A DNA stretch of 64,000 nt from the NCBI GenBank assembly GCA_030278955.1, contig JAOANR010000004.1, forward strand, positions 55,887,120-55,951,119. The letters are read 5' to 3'. Positions 25,701 to 38,198 of this stretch are shown here, piece by piece (within the stretch, counting starts at the first letter, position 1; every line of letters begins with the position of its first letter). A program made the translations under genes and the position numbers. Below the pieces are notes generated by a model. The model did no database searches. It was not told where the DNA came from and worked only from the letters and a program-made list of their open reading frames with translations. Source of the stretch: Hygrophila difformis. Taxonomy: Eukaryota; Streptophyta; Magnoliopsida; Lamiales; Acanthaceae.

Positions 25701-28659
25701 CTCAACTGTCGGGAGGACAAAAGCAACGAATAGCTTTAGCTAGAGCAATTCTGAAAGATCCCCGGATTCTACTTCTGGATGAAGCTACCAGTGCTCTTGA
25801 TGCTGAATCAGAGAGGGCGGTGCAGGATGCGCTCCAAACTGTCATGATCGATCGGACAACGATTCTTGTTGCACATCGTCTCTGCACCATAAAGAATGCA
25901 GATGCTATTGCTGTTATTGCTCATGGCAGAATTGTAGAGAAAGGTACAAAGGAAGTAGCACAATAGTTCGAGTTTGAAATAAACGCTTAACCTGTTCGAG
26001 GAAATGCAAGAATGAGTTCATCATGAATTCACCTTAATTTTTGAGTACAACAACATCATGCATTCAAATTTTTTACATATTCTTGCGTTATGATCGATCA
26101 GGTTCGCATTCGGAATTGCTACAAAATCCCCAAGGTAAATATAGCCAACTCATACAACTGCAAGAGCTTGACAGAGACGAAGCACAACATTCAAGCAACG
26201 ATCAACCAAGACCAGAGATTAATGCAGACTCTGGACGACACTCCGAAAATTCAAATACTTCATTCTCCTCATCCCGAGCCAATGACGTAATGTCGCCATC
26301 AGGCAAGCCACAAAGTAATAAGGAGGATCCATCAAAATCTAAGGTGGCTGATAGAGTATCGCTTTATCAATTAGCCTGTCTTAACAAACCCGAGATCCCA
26401 GCGTTACTCCTAGGCTCTTTGGCTGCGGTCATCAATGGTGCAATCCTCCCCCTTTTCGGCCTCCTATTTTCCAGCATCATCCGAACGTTGTACGAGCCAC
26501 CTCACAAACTGGAGAAGGACTCCAAATTTTGGGCGTGCATGTTTGTTGCCCTGGGCTTGGCTTCATTTTTGGCGACGCCGTTGAGGACGTACTTCTTTTC
26601 CATTGCTGGTTGCAAACTAATAAGACGTTTGCGACTCATGTGCTTTGAGAAAGTGGTGCACATGGAGATTGGTTGGTTCGATAGAATCGAGAACTCGAGC
26701 AGCTCGATTGGCGCCCGGATATCCACGGACGTGAAGTCCGTGAGGAGCTTGGTTGGAGAATCACTTGCATTACTGGTGCAGAACATCGCGACGGCGGTCT
26801 CCGGTTTGGCCATTGCTTTTGGAGCGAGCTGGGAATTGTCACTCATTGTGCTTGTGTTGTTGCCTCTCATTGGACTCAATGGATATCTTCATATGAAGTT
26901 CGTAACTGGTTTCAGTGCAAATTCAAAGGTTAGCTTTTGTTTTCTCGAAATTGCGGTGTTTTCAGGCCAATTGTTTTCAAAGTATGCTGATTGCTGAATG
27001 AATCAAATAATGCACGTTGTAGAAACTATATGAAGATGCAACTCAAGTGGCAAGCGATGCCATTGGAAGCATTCGGACAGTGGCATCGTTTTGTGCGGAG
27101 GAGAAGGTGATGAAATTGCATGAGGAAAAATGCAAAGGTCCAATGAGAATGGGAACCAAGCAGGGATTGCTGAGTGGAGCAGGTTTTGGGATGTCCTTAT
27201 TCTTCCTATACTCAGTTTACGCCATTAGCTACTACGTTGGGGCTCGTCTCGTTGAAGCTGGCAAGATAACCTTTGGTGACGTTTTTCGGGTAAGAATCTC
27301 AACAACTACTGCTTAAGTATATGTTCAAATGTTCAATGCAATTATTTTCAAGGTACTGAAAAATTCACACACACAGTATCAAACTGTTTAGAAAATGTAT
27401 ATGTGTATATGTAGTTTATTGTTTAGTCACTCTCAACAATGAAAACAAGTTGTCCGATGGATTATCATTCACCAGGTTTTCCTGGGCCTCAGCATGACGG
27501 CTGTAGGAATATCGCAGTCAAGCGCCCTGGCACCGGACTCTGGCAAAGCTCACACAGGTGCAGCCTCCATCTTTGCATTACTTGAACAGACATCCGGCAT
27601 AGATTCTTCAGACAACTCAGGAGCAACACTAGATAGTGTCAAGGGTGACATTGGGTTTATTCACGTCAATTTTAGCTACCCCTCTCGGCCAGATGTCCAA
27701 ATTTTCAAGAACCTATGTCTAAATATTCATTCAGGGCAGGTACTTCACCATTTTTTTTTCCTTGAGCTTTTAGTAAGTGTTTCTGCAAGTCATTCACAAC
27801 AGGGTCTTTCCTTGGTCTAACTATGTAAGGTTGATGATGTTTTATCATCAGACGGTGGCAATTATTGGAGAAAGTGGGTGTGGGAAATCGACCATCATCT
27901 CATTATTGCAACGATTTTATGATCCGGTGTCAGGCCAAATTGTTGTAGACGGTGTAGAAATTAAGAAAATGAAATTGAAGTGGTTGAGGCAACAAATGGG
28001 GCTTGTGAACCAGGAGCCAATATTGTTCAACGACACAATCCGTTCCAACATTGCGTATGGGAAAGAAGGCGAGGCCACTGAAGCTGAAATTGTAGCAGCG
28101 GCTGAGTTGGCCAACGCAAGCAAATTTATCAGCAGTTTGCACAAGGTTTGTTTTTTTCTTAAAAAGAACTACATATAAAACATTAGTTTGGTTTTGTACC
28201 ATGGATCACATACAGAAGTAATCTTGAGCAACAACTAGTCCATCATCATTTGCATTTGCATTGCAATCTTGATTTTCACAAACTCTGTATATCATCCAGG
28301 GATACGACACAATCGTTGGCGAAAAGGGAATTCAGCTATCGGGCGGGCAAAAGCAACGGGTGGCCATTGCCCGTGCCCTAATAAAGTCTCCCAAGATCTT
28401 TCTACTCGACGAGGCCACAAGTGCCCTCGATGCAGAATCAGAGAAAGTTGTCCAGGACGCACTGGACAGGGCAGCAATGGACAGAACCACCATAGTCGTG
28501 GCTCATAGGCTGTCCACAATTAAGAATGCGGATGTCATTGCGGTAATGAGAAATGGATGCATTGCAGAGGAAGGAAGCCAAGAAACTTTGATGAGCAAGG
28601 AAGATGGGATTTATGCCTCTTTAGTGGCACTTCATGATGCTAATTCTTCCCCTTCTTAG
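22733..28659 (+). CDS. ABCB full transporter (P-glycoprotein), ABCB4/ABCB21-type
   Basis: Eleven exons join into an intact 1269-residue protein: 22733-23038, 23172-23226, 23399-23574, 24460-24681, 24790-25028, 25144-25943, 26102-26928, 27023-27289, 27476-27739, 27852-28145 and 28300-28659. The layout is TMD1-NBD1-linker-TMD2-NBD2. NBD1 has Walker [10 protein letters not shown] (about residue 415), signature LSGGQKQR (about 519) and Walker [13 protein letters not shown] (about 540). NBD2 has GESGCGKST (about 1057), LSGGQKQR (about 1162) and [12 protein letters not shown] (about 1180). Both have H-loop AHRL. The hydrophilic linker at about 615-690 is serine-rich. The ABCB4/11/12/21 clade of plasma-membrane proteins includes auxin transporters. 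The substrate here is unknown. The start is the first ATG in frame and opens a short basic, serine-rich N-terminus like its relatives. No broken motif was seen. Confidence 0.94.
23906..23997 (+). mobile_element. Diverged SINE copy in an ABCB intron
   Basis: Located in ABCB intron 3, it reads aaccgagttggcatgagtag, then ttaagcaaatgtctcac, then attcgaac, then gcagaattctgc. It matches the first half of the SINE at 11673-11850 in order and spacing. The 3' part is missing or too diverged to see, and no TSD was found. Confidence 0.7.
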
Positions 28660-30293
28660 GGATTCATTCTCGGCTTGCCTTTTGCATTTTCCAAAATGGA
28701 AATAACCACGATTGTAAATTTGTAATGAAAACGACTCCCAAGTTCACATAAATTGAGTCGCCATTGCAATATTCTCCCAGTTTTATAGGGGGTTTAAAAA
28801 CTATGGTGAATGATTCCATAGAACATGTAACAATGTCTATGTTCACAAAGGAGCTCGAGCACCTCTTTTAATGTATTGAGCCAAACTCGGTTACCCACAG
28901 GAAGTTAGTTCCCTCTGAGGCTCTGATTTGGAGAAGGTGTTGGAGTCACCAAGATGAACACGCGTAGCGTACTACATTGGACGCAAAAAGCCAAGAACGA
29001 CTGACCAATCACACGAGAACCACATAAACAAAATGGGCAACACACAAATTCCAATGCGTACAGAGAAAAGGACAACCATTTCCTGTATGTAGAAATTTTA
29101 AAACTGTAATTAAAAAAAGAGCTCATTTGGGTAGTGGTAAGTGAATAGTAGCACTAGCACAGATAGCCTTAAAGACAGTAAAACTAGCGTGTCAAATTCA
29201 AAAAGAAAAAATAAATAAATAAAATAAATAATGTCAGCAGTCAGCGCCCATGTGACTTAGTGCACCCCACCCCCCTGCGACCTCAACCCACCCCACCTCA
29301 AAAGCACCCCACGAAATGAGACAAAACACCCCCCTAAAGAACCTTTAATGTCATGACAGCATCAAAAGAAACACAACCCCCTTTTGCTTCAAAGTCTCTG
29401 TACACCATCATCAACACTCATTCTTGGATGCTCCTGTTCTCCCCAACTCCCCCGTACCAATTGGATTTAATCAAAGGTGTTGATTCCTCGGGAGTTGGGC
29501 TCCAGGGACCCTTCCAAGAACCACAAAAGGGAAGCCTGGAAACACACCTTTAACCATCCACTTTCAATGCATTAGTAGTACACACCCATTTATTGAACAT
29601 TTGACCCCTCATGGTCATGGACTGCAGTTTATTCACACCAATACAGTAAAAGGAGTAAACTCTAACTAAAAATACCCCACCCCCCAAACAAACACCACAA
29701 AAGAATAATAAAGGTAAAAGTTTCATTCTAGTGCAGGAAAAAAAAAAAAAAAGGAAAAAAAAGTAGTAACCACTGATTAGCTTTGCTATATATATATTGA
29801 TATACTCCTGTTTGTTCATTAACGGTACATAAACTGCTGAGAAGGGTTGCTAAATTTATGAACACTGGGAAAAAAGAAACAACCCCACTTCAACAATAAG
29901 TCCAAAATGCCATCATATATTGTGGATTTGTGGTATATGATTACTATAGAGAATGATGATGATAATGATGAAATATACTAATAGATGATGTCATATATTC
30001 CTAAAAGATAGAGACCCTCCTTGGATTGGATATCTTTTTCTTCTGTTGCTGCTATTGATTTTGCTATACAGCTAAAGTAGAATTTGTCACTGCTATATAT
30101 GCCACTCAAACCCTCTGCATTGCAAACAAAATCAAGAAGCTAAGGATGTAAGAAATATGAGATAGTTTGGAATATAAAAGGGATTTATATCTAATCTAGT
30201 GTTCTTAGTATCTTACAGAAGTAAGCTCTGCAGATACAAAGTCGATGCTTCAGTGGCTTCCAAAGAAAGAAGAGTAGTCAGCATTTCAAAATC
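28660..30293. other. Gap between convergent ABCB and CCCH genes; 3' UTRs
   Basis: The two genes converge here, so both 3' UTRs should fall in this 1.6 kb. There is a C-rich stretch at about 29256-29330 and an A-run at about 29740. A further terminal exon of the minus-strand CCCH gene could lie near 30240. No independent gene is supported. Confidence 0.5.
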
Positions 30294-33062
30294 TTAAATA
30301 TAATAGAATGAGTAGAGTTTGGATATGCTTGTATACCTAGTTGTTTGAGAGGAAGCCGAGGCAAGGGAAGAACCACTTGGTACCATGTCGGCATTGTTAG
30401 AAGATATGTCAGGAAAGGGTAAAATGTTGCTGGCTGAACTGTGCGAGAAAATGGATTTTTGTTCGGCAGTTGATTTGGTGGGAGATGCAAAAAGGTTTTC
30501 GGGTAGAGCGTGCTCAAGATTGCTGCGACAAAACACAAACTCTTAATTAGAATGGCAATTCATAGAAGATGCATTCAGATATTTTAACAAGGACATGCAT
30601 AAGCAGCATAGTTAACGAATGATCCGGGGGTCTTAAGTACCTGTCTGAAGAATATGAATCTAGATTATTTAACCTGCTTGAACCATTTTCCATGAAGAAC
30701 TGGTGATCAGCAGCCTCTTGGCCATTGTCAAAATCTGCAATTGGGAAATACAAGAAACCTAATCAGGAAAATGGTTGCGAATAAATTGAGGATTCAGTGC
30801 AAAGTTTAATGAGCTAACCTCGCCAAACATCCTGAAATGCGGTTTTTTGACTTGTAAGCATCTGAGACTGCATTGGAGAGGGAATTGGGACGCCACCACC
30901 CAACATGCTTGGCAGGAGTTGCTGATTTCCACGGTCCATTATCTGTAGATTCATCATCCTTTGGCCTTGAAGTTCAATTGCGTGCTGTAATTCCATCTCC
31001 TGCTCCATTTTTTTCCTACGCATCATCTCCTGTGTATTGTGTAACATTCTTGGCCCTGCAGCAGAACAAAGGTAAATCAACAAATATGTCTTTGTTGGTA
31101 AAATAAATGTAAGTACACATATGTTCACCAATAGGAAGATCGCCCAGTTCATTTGAATCAATTCCAGAAGGGCTTAAACAAGCCGCGAAATCTCCCCTAT
31201 CCGAGTATTGTTGTTGTTGATGTTGTTGTTGTTTCCTGTCAGCAATATGATAAACAAATGTAACATCATTTGGGAGAAAATAACAATGATTTGTAGAGAA
31301 TATAAATAGAAACGGAGCAGAGATTGTACTTCTCCACAATTTTTCCTTTCTCTTTGTATGGCTTGACAAGCACTCTAGAGTCGCATACAAAATGAGGATT
31401 CCCTTTCTCCAAAATCAGTCTCACAGTCTCTGGGAGAAAAAACGTAACGAACCCGAACATTCTCTTCTGTTGGTATGGAATTCTAACATCATGCACGGGC
31501 CCAAACTTACTTCAAGACACAAGATCAAAGCAGTCAGATGCATGATACAATCGACTTCAACCATGGATATTTGCAAATCTCAAAACTCTAAGCCCTTACC
31601 TAAAGTACCTAAAAACATCCTCCTCCTTAAATGTACTGTCAGCTGGAAAAGTTAAGTAAATTTGGCGGAGGCACGAACTTTCACCGGATCGAAATGCCAC
31701 TGTTGAAAAGTCATTCCTGCCAGGACCACAACCATTAAATTTGTGCAATTCATTTCTCATCATCAATGCTGCACCAACTGGGCTAACAAATGCACCGCGA
31801 TTGAATATAACCATTCCGACACTAATGCCACAAGATTTTAAATTGATATTTAAATTGACTTCAACCATCAGTCTAACTTGACAACCCTTTGAATCCTAAG
31901 CCTCTCAGACCAACAAATTGGTGTCAAACTAAAGGAATTTAATGCAAAATGTTCAAATAGTGAGACATCAACAAAAAATATATACCAATGCTTAAATGAG
32001 GACAACCAAAATAACCAAAAATTCAGCACAAACAAAGAAACACAGAGCATTACAAAATTAAGCCACCTCTACATTTATGCAATTGAAGCCCACAAATTAT
32101 AAGAGCATAAAATATAAAAATTAAAAATTTTAATTTAAAAACACACACACACTTCCTTCACATTGGGTTAAGAACAACCTCTGATTCCCTGTTAGATAGT
32201 TCATCCACTTGTTGTACTGAAGAGAATGGTGTGCTCCAGAAGCCATGAGAGAAAACTTCTGATGCTGCTGCTGCTGCTGCTGAAGAGCTTTGAATCTGAG
32301 CATCTCATCAAACCCTGAATCAGCCCTGCTTGGAGACCCAATCTCAATTTGAGACTCCCCAACTCCAATGTCACCGTGTACAAACTTGCAAGAACTTCCA
32401 TTCTTGCAATACCCTCTAGCATAGTACACACATGGCCTCCATCCAAACCCACCCGCTTCCTCAAAATTAGACAGAAATGCAGCATCATTGACCGAGAAAC
32501 TCCTCTTGTGGTAAGGATAGGACTGAGGTGAGGGAATGGCGACAGCGTTCGCGTCCTCGCCATAAGGGAAAACAATTGAATCGCTCCTTCCCCCAGGACT
32601 CACTATCGGCTCCCTCATTGTCTCCTCCAACTGATCCTGACCGCTGTGCAAATCATCACCACCCCCAAAATAGGGCAGTCCCATTCCCGGCGACCCTGGC
32701 AGGTTACTACTACCAGAACCACTGAGTACATCTGCGTATGATATAGGCTTGGAACTGAAATTGGGGGGATTGCTCAAGTGGAATCCATTGTTAGGAATCA
32801 TTATCCCTTGAGGGTAAGGAGCGTTCGAGTTTGCCCCAATGGGAGGGGATGGAGGCCCTGAATAAGGCACATCCAAAGAAGCAATCCCCATACTGACTTT
32901 CACTTTGTTGATGTAAGACAAGAGAAAAGCCTCAGGCACAAAGGCTAACCTTATAATTTCATTCTCCCCTCCAGCCTGCATCAGGATATTGCACATGATA
33001 CTTGAAGCGTTTACAGGATCCAACCTTTGGATTCTTGGCATCAATATCTTCACAGCTTCCAT
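30294..33062 (-). CDS. CCCH zinc-finger and RRM RNA-binding protein (C3H46/C3H55-like)
   Basis: Exons on the minus strand: 33062-32179, 31716-31600, 31509-31330, 31235-31129, 31055-30819, 30734-30641 and a last exon from 30522. Reading the last exon to its first stop at 30294 gives 615 residues. A donor-like site at 30336 may instead lead to a further exon near 30240, so the C-terminus is unsure. Residues 211-229 form one CCCH finger with spacing C-x7-C-x5-C-x3-H ([19 protein letters not shown]). An RRM follows, with RNP2-like IYLTFP and RNP1-like RMFGFVTF, split over two exons. The N-terminus [16 protein letters not shown] and the later Q/M-rich coiled region ([19 protein letters not shown]) are typical of a plant family of predicted RNA-binding proteins. 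The target RNA is unknown. Confidence 0.9.
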
Positions 33063-34384
33063 GGCTTAAGAAAAATGGCGGCCTTTCCCTTTTCTTCCCC
33101 CCACCCCTAGTAAAAATTCTTGATCTTGTGCTAAACCCTAAAACCAAAAACCAGTGAGCATCACATCATATATATAAAATGTAAACCCATAACAGCCCTT
33201 CCTCCTTTCTCTACTGTGATTTTTTTTTTCCCTAAACCCCAAATTCTAAAAAACAGAGACAATATGAGTATATATAGTAAATGCAAACCCCATGAGAGTG
33301 AAGAGTCCCTACCTCTAGTTGGAATATCTACTCCCGTGAAAATAGATACGGTTTAGAGAAGTTCGTAGAGAGCCAAAACCCATTAGGGGGAGAGAGAAGC
33401 AGGGCCCGTTAACTAAAGAGACGGTTTTCATTATTTGGGGCACTAAACAGGGATAGTGTATCCAAGAGGTTAACCAAAAATACCAAATGGTTATTAAAGG
33501 CAATAACGAATGGGAGCTTGTATTTCGCTAATCATTGCATACATACCTTAAAAAAGATGATATGAATAATTAATTTCTCGTTGGATATCAAAGGAAAGAA
33601 GAAAAAAAAATGATAGATTTGACATTTACCTCTCACTCTCTCAGTCTCAGTGTGTATTTACTCACACTCTCCTTTTCTCTCTGAATTTCTAGGGTTCGCA
33701 GGCGGGGGCCTAAAGGGGGGCAATCGAAATTTTGGGATTTTTTTGAAAATTGAAATGGTGAGGGACTTTGCATTGGGAGAGGAAAAGCTTTTTGGGGGTA
33801 GTGGGGTTGTGTTGTCCTTATCCATTCGGACAAAAAATCGAGGGTTTTTTCCCTGCTCACTGAACGCTCTCGTGAACGCCATTTTTTTGGGAGGGAAGTT
33901 TGATTAACGTTGAAATGGTATCTGCGGGCTCCTGGAGGGTGCTGTAGTCGATTCTCCTTGCCGGATACGGCTGCGGTGGCCGCCGGATTTCGGGGGATTT
34001 TAGAGTTTTTTGCTGGGGAATTGGAACTGATCACCGGAGTCGGATCTGTAATTGGAAATTGTTCCTGAAACACAGCATATGATTATAGTATGTTATTTGT
34101 AAAGTAAATATGGATTTCCCTTTTCTAGTTTCCTCGCCCACAATTAAGAGGCAATTTGGTGTCTGAACTCTGAAGAACAAGATTTCATTTTTTCCCCCTT
34201 TTCATTAATCGATCCGTTAGTGTTTCACAGAATGTGTTTGTTGAAATTTTGAAAGAACAATTTGAGGCTTAGAGCTTCTTGCTTATTTAAGAAATTATTT
34301 CAAACTATAAATTTTAAAACTAAGCATTTTTACTTCGTCTGATTCGTCTAATTAAAATGTTTGATAAACTGAGCTTAAAATTTC
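33063..34384. other. Upstream region of the CCCH gene, probable 5' leader and promoter
   Basis: This region lies upstream of the minus-strand ATG at 33062. It is rich in CT runs (for example ctctcactctctcagtctcag at about 33632), usual in plant 5' leaders. A 146-codon minus-strand ORF (34073-33633) has no recognisable domain and is best read as 5' leader sequence or chance. Confidence 0.45.
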
Positions 34385-34545
34385 ATTTACCTAGTGGTCA
34401 AGTCTCCGACTCTCAATCATAGTTGGGGTTTGATTCTCCACCCAGCCCTTATCCCTCCCCTTTATCCCCTTGTAATTTGTGTGGCTTGGACTCACACACA
34501 TTTGCCGACACATGAGTGTTAATGTTTACTAAAAAAGAAAATTAA
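34385..34545 (+). mobile_element. Second SINE-like family, copy 3 (most complete)
   Basis: It begins with an A-box-like tagtggtcaag and has a B-box-like ggtttgattctcc about 40 bases later. It continues with cacccagcccttatcc and 'gtaatttgtgtggcttggactcaca', and ends in an A-rich tail. The order matches the copies at 14755 and 16629. The pol III-like boxes support a tRNA-derived SINE. No clear TSD was found. Confidence 0.6.
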
Positions 34546-35103
34546 GCTTGGAAATTTTAATTTAAAAATATGTAGATTAATTTTAAACTATTTTTAAAGT
34601 TATTTTAGAGCTATGCTATTCTATCAAACACTAATTCCGAATTCTTTATATTTGAACACCTCTAAAACTTGGAATAAATTTTGCTCTTTGTTAACAAGCA
34701 TGGGGGAATCTGTTCTAAGCAGTCCTGGTTATAATAGGTATTATTTTTTTGTTTTGAAAGAAGACTGTATTGTTTTAGTTTAAGACATGACATTGGAATC
34801 CAACAATGGCAAGCAGGTAGCAGTGCAAATTAGAAATGTGGGGTACAAATAATTCGAGGATATTTTAGTCTTCCACACAAGAAAGAGCCTAAAAATGCTT
34901 CAAAAATTTCTATGGTCTACCTAAAAATGGAATGGCCTGTGAGTTAGCAATCTTGATCAAGGTTACTATAACAACTACGGCCCACATCTTGTGGTTAACC
35001 AATCAAGAATTAAGCTGTCTTCTGAAAGATTTTGAAATATCAGTGGCTGAAAAAATATTGTGTGAAATTCTTTTTTGTATATGGAATTTAAAATTGATTT
35101 GTA
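34546..35103. other. AT-rich intergenic DNA up to the assembly gap
   Basis: No supported gene. Two ORFs that appear to run through the following gap are artefacts of the N run. Confidence 0.5.
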
Positions 35104-35603
35104 NNNNNNNNNNNNNNNNNNNNNNNNNNNNNNNNNNNNNNNNNNNNNNNNNNNNNNNNNNNNNNNNNNNNNNNNNNNNNNNNNNNNNNNNNNNNNNNNN
35201 NNNNNNNNNNNNNNNNNNNNNNNNNNNNNNNNNNNNNNNNNNNNNNNNNNNNNNNNNNNNNNNNNNNNNNNNNNNNNNNNNNNNNNNNNNNNNNNNNNNN
35301 NNNNNNNNNNNNNNNNNNNNNNNNNNNNNNNNNNNNNNNNNNNNNNNNNNNNNNNNNNNNNNNNNNNNNNNNNNNNNNNNNNNNNNNNNNNNNNNNNNNN
35401 NNNNNNNNNNNNNNNNNNNNNNNNNNNNNNNNNNNNNNNNNNNNNNNNNNNNNNNNNNNNNNNNNNNNNNNNNNNNNNNNNNNNNNNNNNNNNNNNNNNN
35501 NNNNNNNNNNNNNNNNNNNNNNNNNNNNNNNNNNNNNNNNNNNNNNNNNNNNNNNNNNNNNNNNNNNNNNNNNNNNNNNNNNNNNNNNNNNNNNNNNNNN
35601 NNN
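35104..35603. other. Assembly gap of exactly 500 N
   Basis: Exactly 500 N bases, a round number typical of a placeholder for a gap of unknown size. Order and distance of sequence on its two sides depend on scaffolding. The unusual eL15 repeat starts 200 bases to its right. Confidence 0.99.
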
Positions 35604-35770
35604 TTTATACTTTCTCCGTTCCTTTTTATTTGACATGGTAGGAGTTTTGTTACTGTGCATTGAGTAACTTTGATAGGACTTCATGTATACAGTTATATAG
35701 ATGAAGGAATAGTCAAACCTTTTTAATAGTAATAAAATATTAATAATAATGATAATATTTATTCCATTGC
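35604..35770. repeat. Partial MITE end next to the gap
   Basis: The sequence actttctccgttcctttttatttgac after the gap resembles a Stowaway-like terminal segment. The other end is not identified. The stretch ends in a good splice acceptor (attccattgcag) in front of the eL15-like exon. Confidence 0.4.
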
Positions 35771-35805
35771 AGTGCACCCACGCCGACGAGTCGAACACCA
35801 TCACC

Positions 35806-37399
35806 ATGGGTGCCTACTCTTACGTCTCGGAGCTCTGGAAGAAGAAGCAATCCGATGTCATGCGCTTCATACTTGGGGTTCGTTGTTGGGAGTATCGTCA
35901 GCTTCCCGCCGGCGTCCGCGTCACCCACCCTACTCGCCCCGACAAGGCAAGACGCCTCGGCTACAAGGCAAAACAGGGGTATGTGGTTTACCGTGTCCGT
36001 GTTAGACGTGGTGGAAGGAAGAGGCCAGTTCCAAAGGGGATTGTACATGGGAGGCCCACCAACCAGGGTGTTACTCAGGTGGGATTCCTGCGCAGCAAGA
36101 GTTCCGTGGTGGAGGAACGTGGTGGCAGGAAACGTGGGGGCATTAGGGTTCGTTGTTGGGAGTATCGTCAGCTTCCCGCCGGCTTCCGCGTCACCCACCC
36201 TACTCGCCCCGATAAGGCAGGACGCTTCGGCTACAAGGCAAAACAGGGGTATGTGGTTTACCGTGTCCGTGTTAGACGTGGTGGAAGGAAGAGGCCAGTT
36301 CCAAAGGGGATTGTAGATGGAAGGCCCACCAACCAGGGTGTTACTCAGCTGGAATTCCTTCGCAGCAAGAGTTCCGTGGTGGAGGAACGTGGTGGCAGGA
36401 AGCGTGGGGGCATTAGGGTTCGTTGTTGGGAGTACCGTCAGCTTCCCGCCGGCTTCCGCGTCACCCACCCTACTCGCCCCGATAAGGCAGGACGCTTCGG
36501 CTACAAGGCAAAACAGGGGTATGTGGTTTACCGTGTCCGTGTTAGACGTGGTGGAAGGAAGAGGCCAGTTCCAAAGGGGATTGTACATGGGAGGCCCACC
36601 AACCAGGGTGTTACTCAGCTGGAATTCCTGCGCAGCAAGAGTTCCGTGGTGGAGGAACGTGGTGGCAGGAAGCGTGGGGGCATTAGGGTTCGTTGTTGGG
36701 AGTACCGTCAGCTTCCCGCCGGCTTCCGCGTCACCCACCCTACTCGCCCCGATAAGGCAGGACGCTTCGGCTACAAGGGAAAACAGGGGTACGTGGTTTA
36801 CCGTGTCCGTGTTAGACGTGGTGGAAGGAAGAGGCCAGTTCCAAAGGGGATTGTACATGGGAGGCCCACCAACCAGGGTGTTACTCAGCTGGAATTCCTG
36901 CGCAGCAAGAGTTCCGTGGTGGAGGAACGTGGTGGCAGGAAACGTGGGGGATTAGGGTTCGTTGTTGGGAGTACCGTCAGCTTCCCGCCGGCGTCCGCGG
37001 CACCCACCCTACTCGCCCCGATAAGGCAGGACGCTTCGGCTACAAGGCAAAACAGGGGTATGTGGTTTACCGTGTCCGTGTTAGACGTGGTGGAAGGAAG
37101 AGGCCAGTTCCAAAGGGGATTGTACATGGGAGGCCCACCAACCAGGGTGTTACTCAGCTGGAATTCCTGCGCAGCAAGAGTTCCGTGGTGGAGGAACGTG
37201 GTGGCAGGAAGCGTGGGGGCATTAGGGTTCGTTGTTGGGAGTACCGTCAGCTTCCCGCCGGCTTCCGCGTCACCCACCCTACTCGCCCCGATAAGGCAGG
37301 ACGCTTCGGCTACAAGGGAAAACAGGGGTACGTGGTTTACCGTGTCCGTGTTAGACGTGGTGGAAGGAAGAGGCCAGTTCCAAAGGGGATTGTACATGG
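35806..37399 (+). pseudogene. Ribosomal protein eL15-like copy with six in-tandem 90-codon repeats
   Basis: The ATG at 35806 opens [21 protein letters not shown], the start of cytosolic ribosomal protein eL15. Then residues matching about 24-113 of eL15 ([61 protein letters not shown]) are repeated. Units start at 35881, 36151, 36421, 36691, 36960 and 37230: period 270 bases, 269 once. The first four read in one frame. A one-base loss before 36960 shifts the fifth and sixth. The sixth stops early at a donor-like gtaagc (37400). The C-terminal half of eL15 is not found downstream. Copy 1 keeps canonical KARRLGYK; later copies share KAGRFGYK, so they descend from one changed unit. Normal eL15 is about 204 residues and has no repeats. 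It may be a real tandem duplication or an assembly artefact beside the gap. Confidence 0.85.
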
Positions 37400-37619
37400 T
37401 AAGCAAAAATTATTATTATTATGAATAAATAATAGCAAAATTTTATACATTATTATTATTAATTTAATAATAGCAAAAATTATTTTGACTATATTTATTA
37501 CTTTCTCTTTTGTTATAATAATAAATATTTTTGATTAATAATTTTCTCTAATAATATTGTAACAAACATAAAATAATTGTAACTATGAAAGGATTATATT
37601 ATCATTAATAATTGTCTAC

Positions 37620-38112
37620 TGAAAGGCGTCGTGTATGCCCAAATTTCAACTTGCCGCCACCCCATCCACCATCCCCTCCAGCTCTTTGAATCTGCAAGGC
37701 CATACTGAATGTCCCGAGAGGAGTAATATTTGGAATGTCATAGTCATCACATTCTTCATGATGCAGTTATTGTGCTTCCAATGACGGTCCTTACCAATGC
37801 CCGCCCATGCCAAATGTTGTATTTTCCAATACCTTCCAATTTCTGATTCGGACAAAATTGATAGGCCATACTAAATGTTCCCGAAAGGAGTAATTTTTTT
37901 AATGTCACGACCGCAACAGTAACGTTGATGTTGTGACCGTGCTTACCGTTGATGCATGCCCAGTGTTTCACAACATCAACATTCACCATGATGTGGCGCT
38001 TGTGATTCCGAATGTGGCACTCTTACCTATACCTCCCATTCCCCTGAAATGGAACTGCCGACTTACAACACTAACCTGCAGTTAAGCATCCAGAATATAT
38101 AAATCATTAGAA

Positions 38113-38198
<86 letters not shown>

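Noticed and set aside
25944..25966. ABCB ending at the TAG after exon 6, giving a half transporter
   Set aside because: A good donor (gtacaaag) at 25944 joins in frame to the exon at 26102, restoring the GSHSELL sequence expected in the family.
33633..34073. 146-codon minus-strand ORF upstream of the CCCH gene
   Set aside because: No recognisable domain, and it lies in the expected 5' leader. It could be a small gene but nothing supports it.
34932..35807. ORFs of 188-239 codons running through the N block
   Set aside because: They are open only because N codons contain no stops.
35740..36858. 372-codon minus-strand ORF over the eL15 repeats
   Set aside because: It is the shadow of the eL15-coding strand: repeat structure follows the 270-base units, and the plus frame matches a known protein while the minus frame does not.
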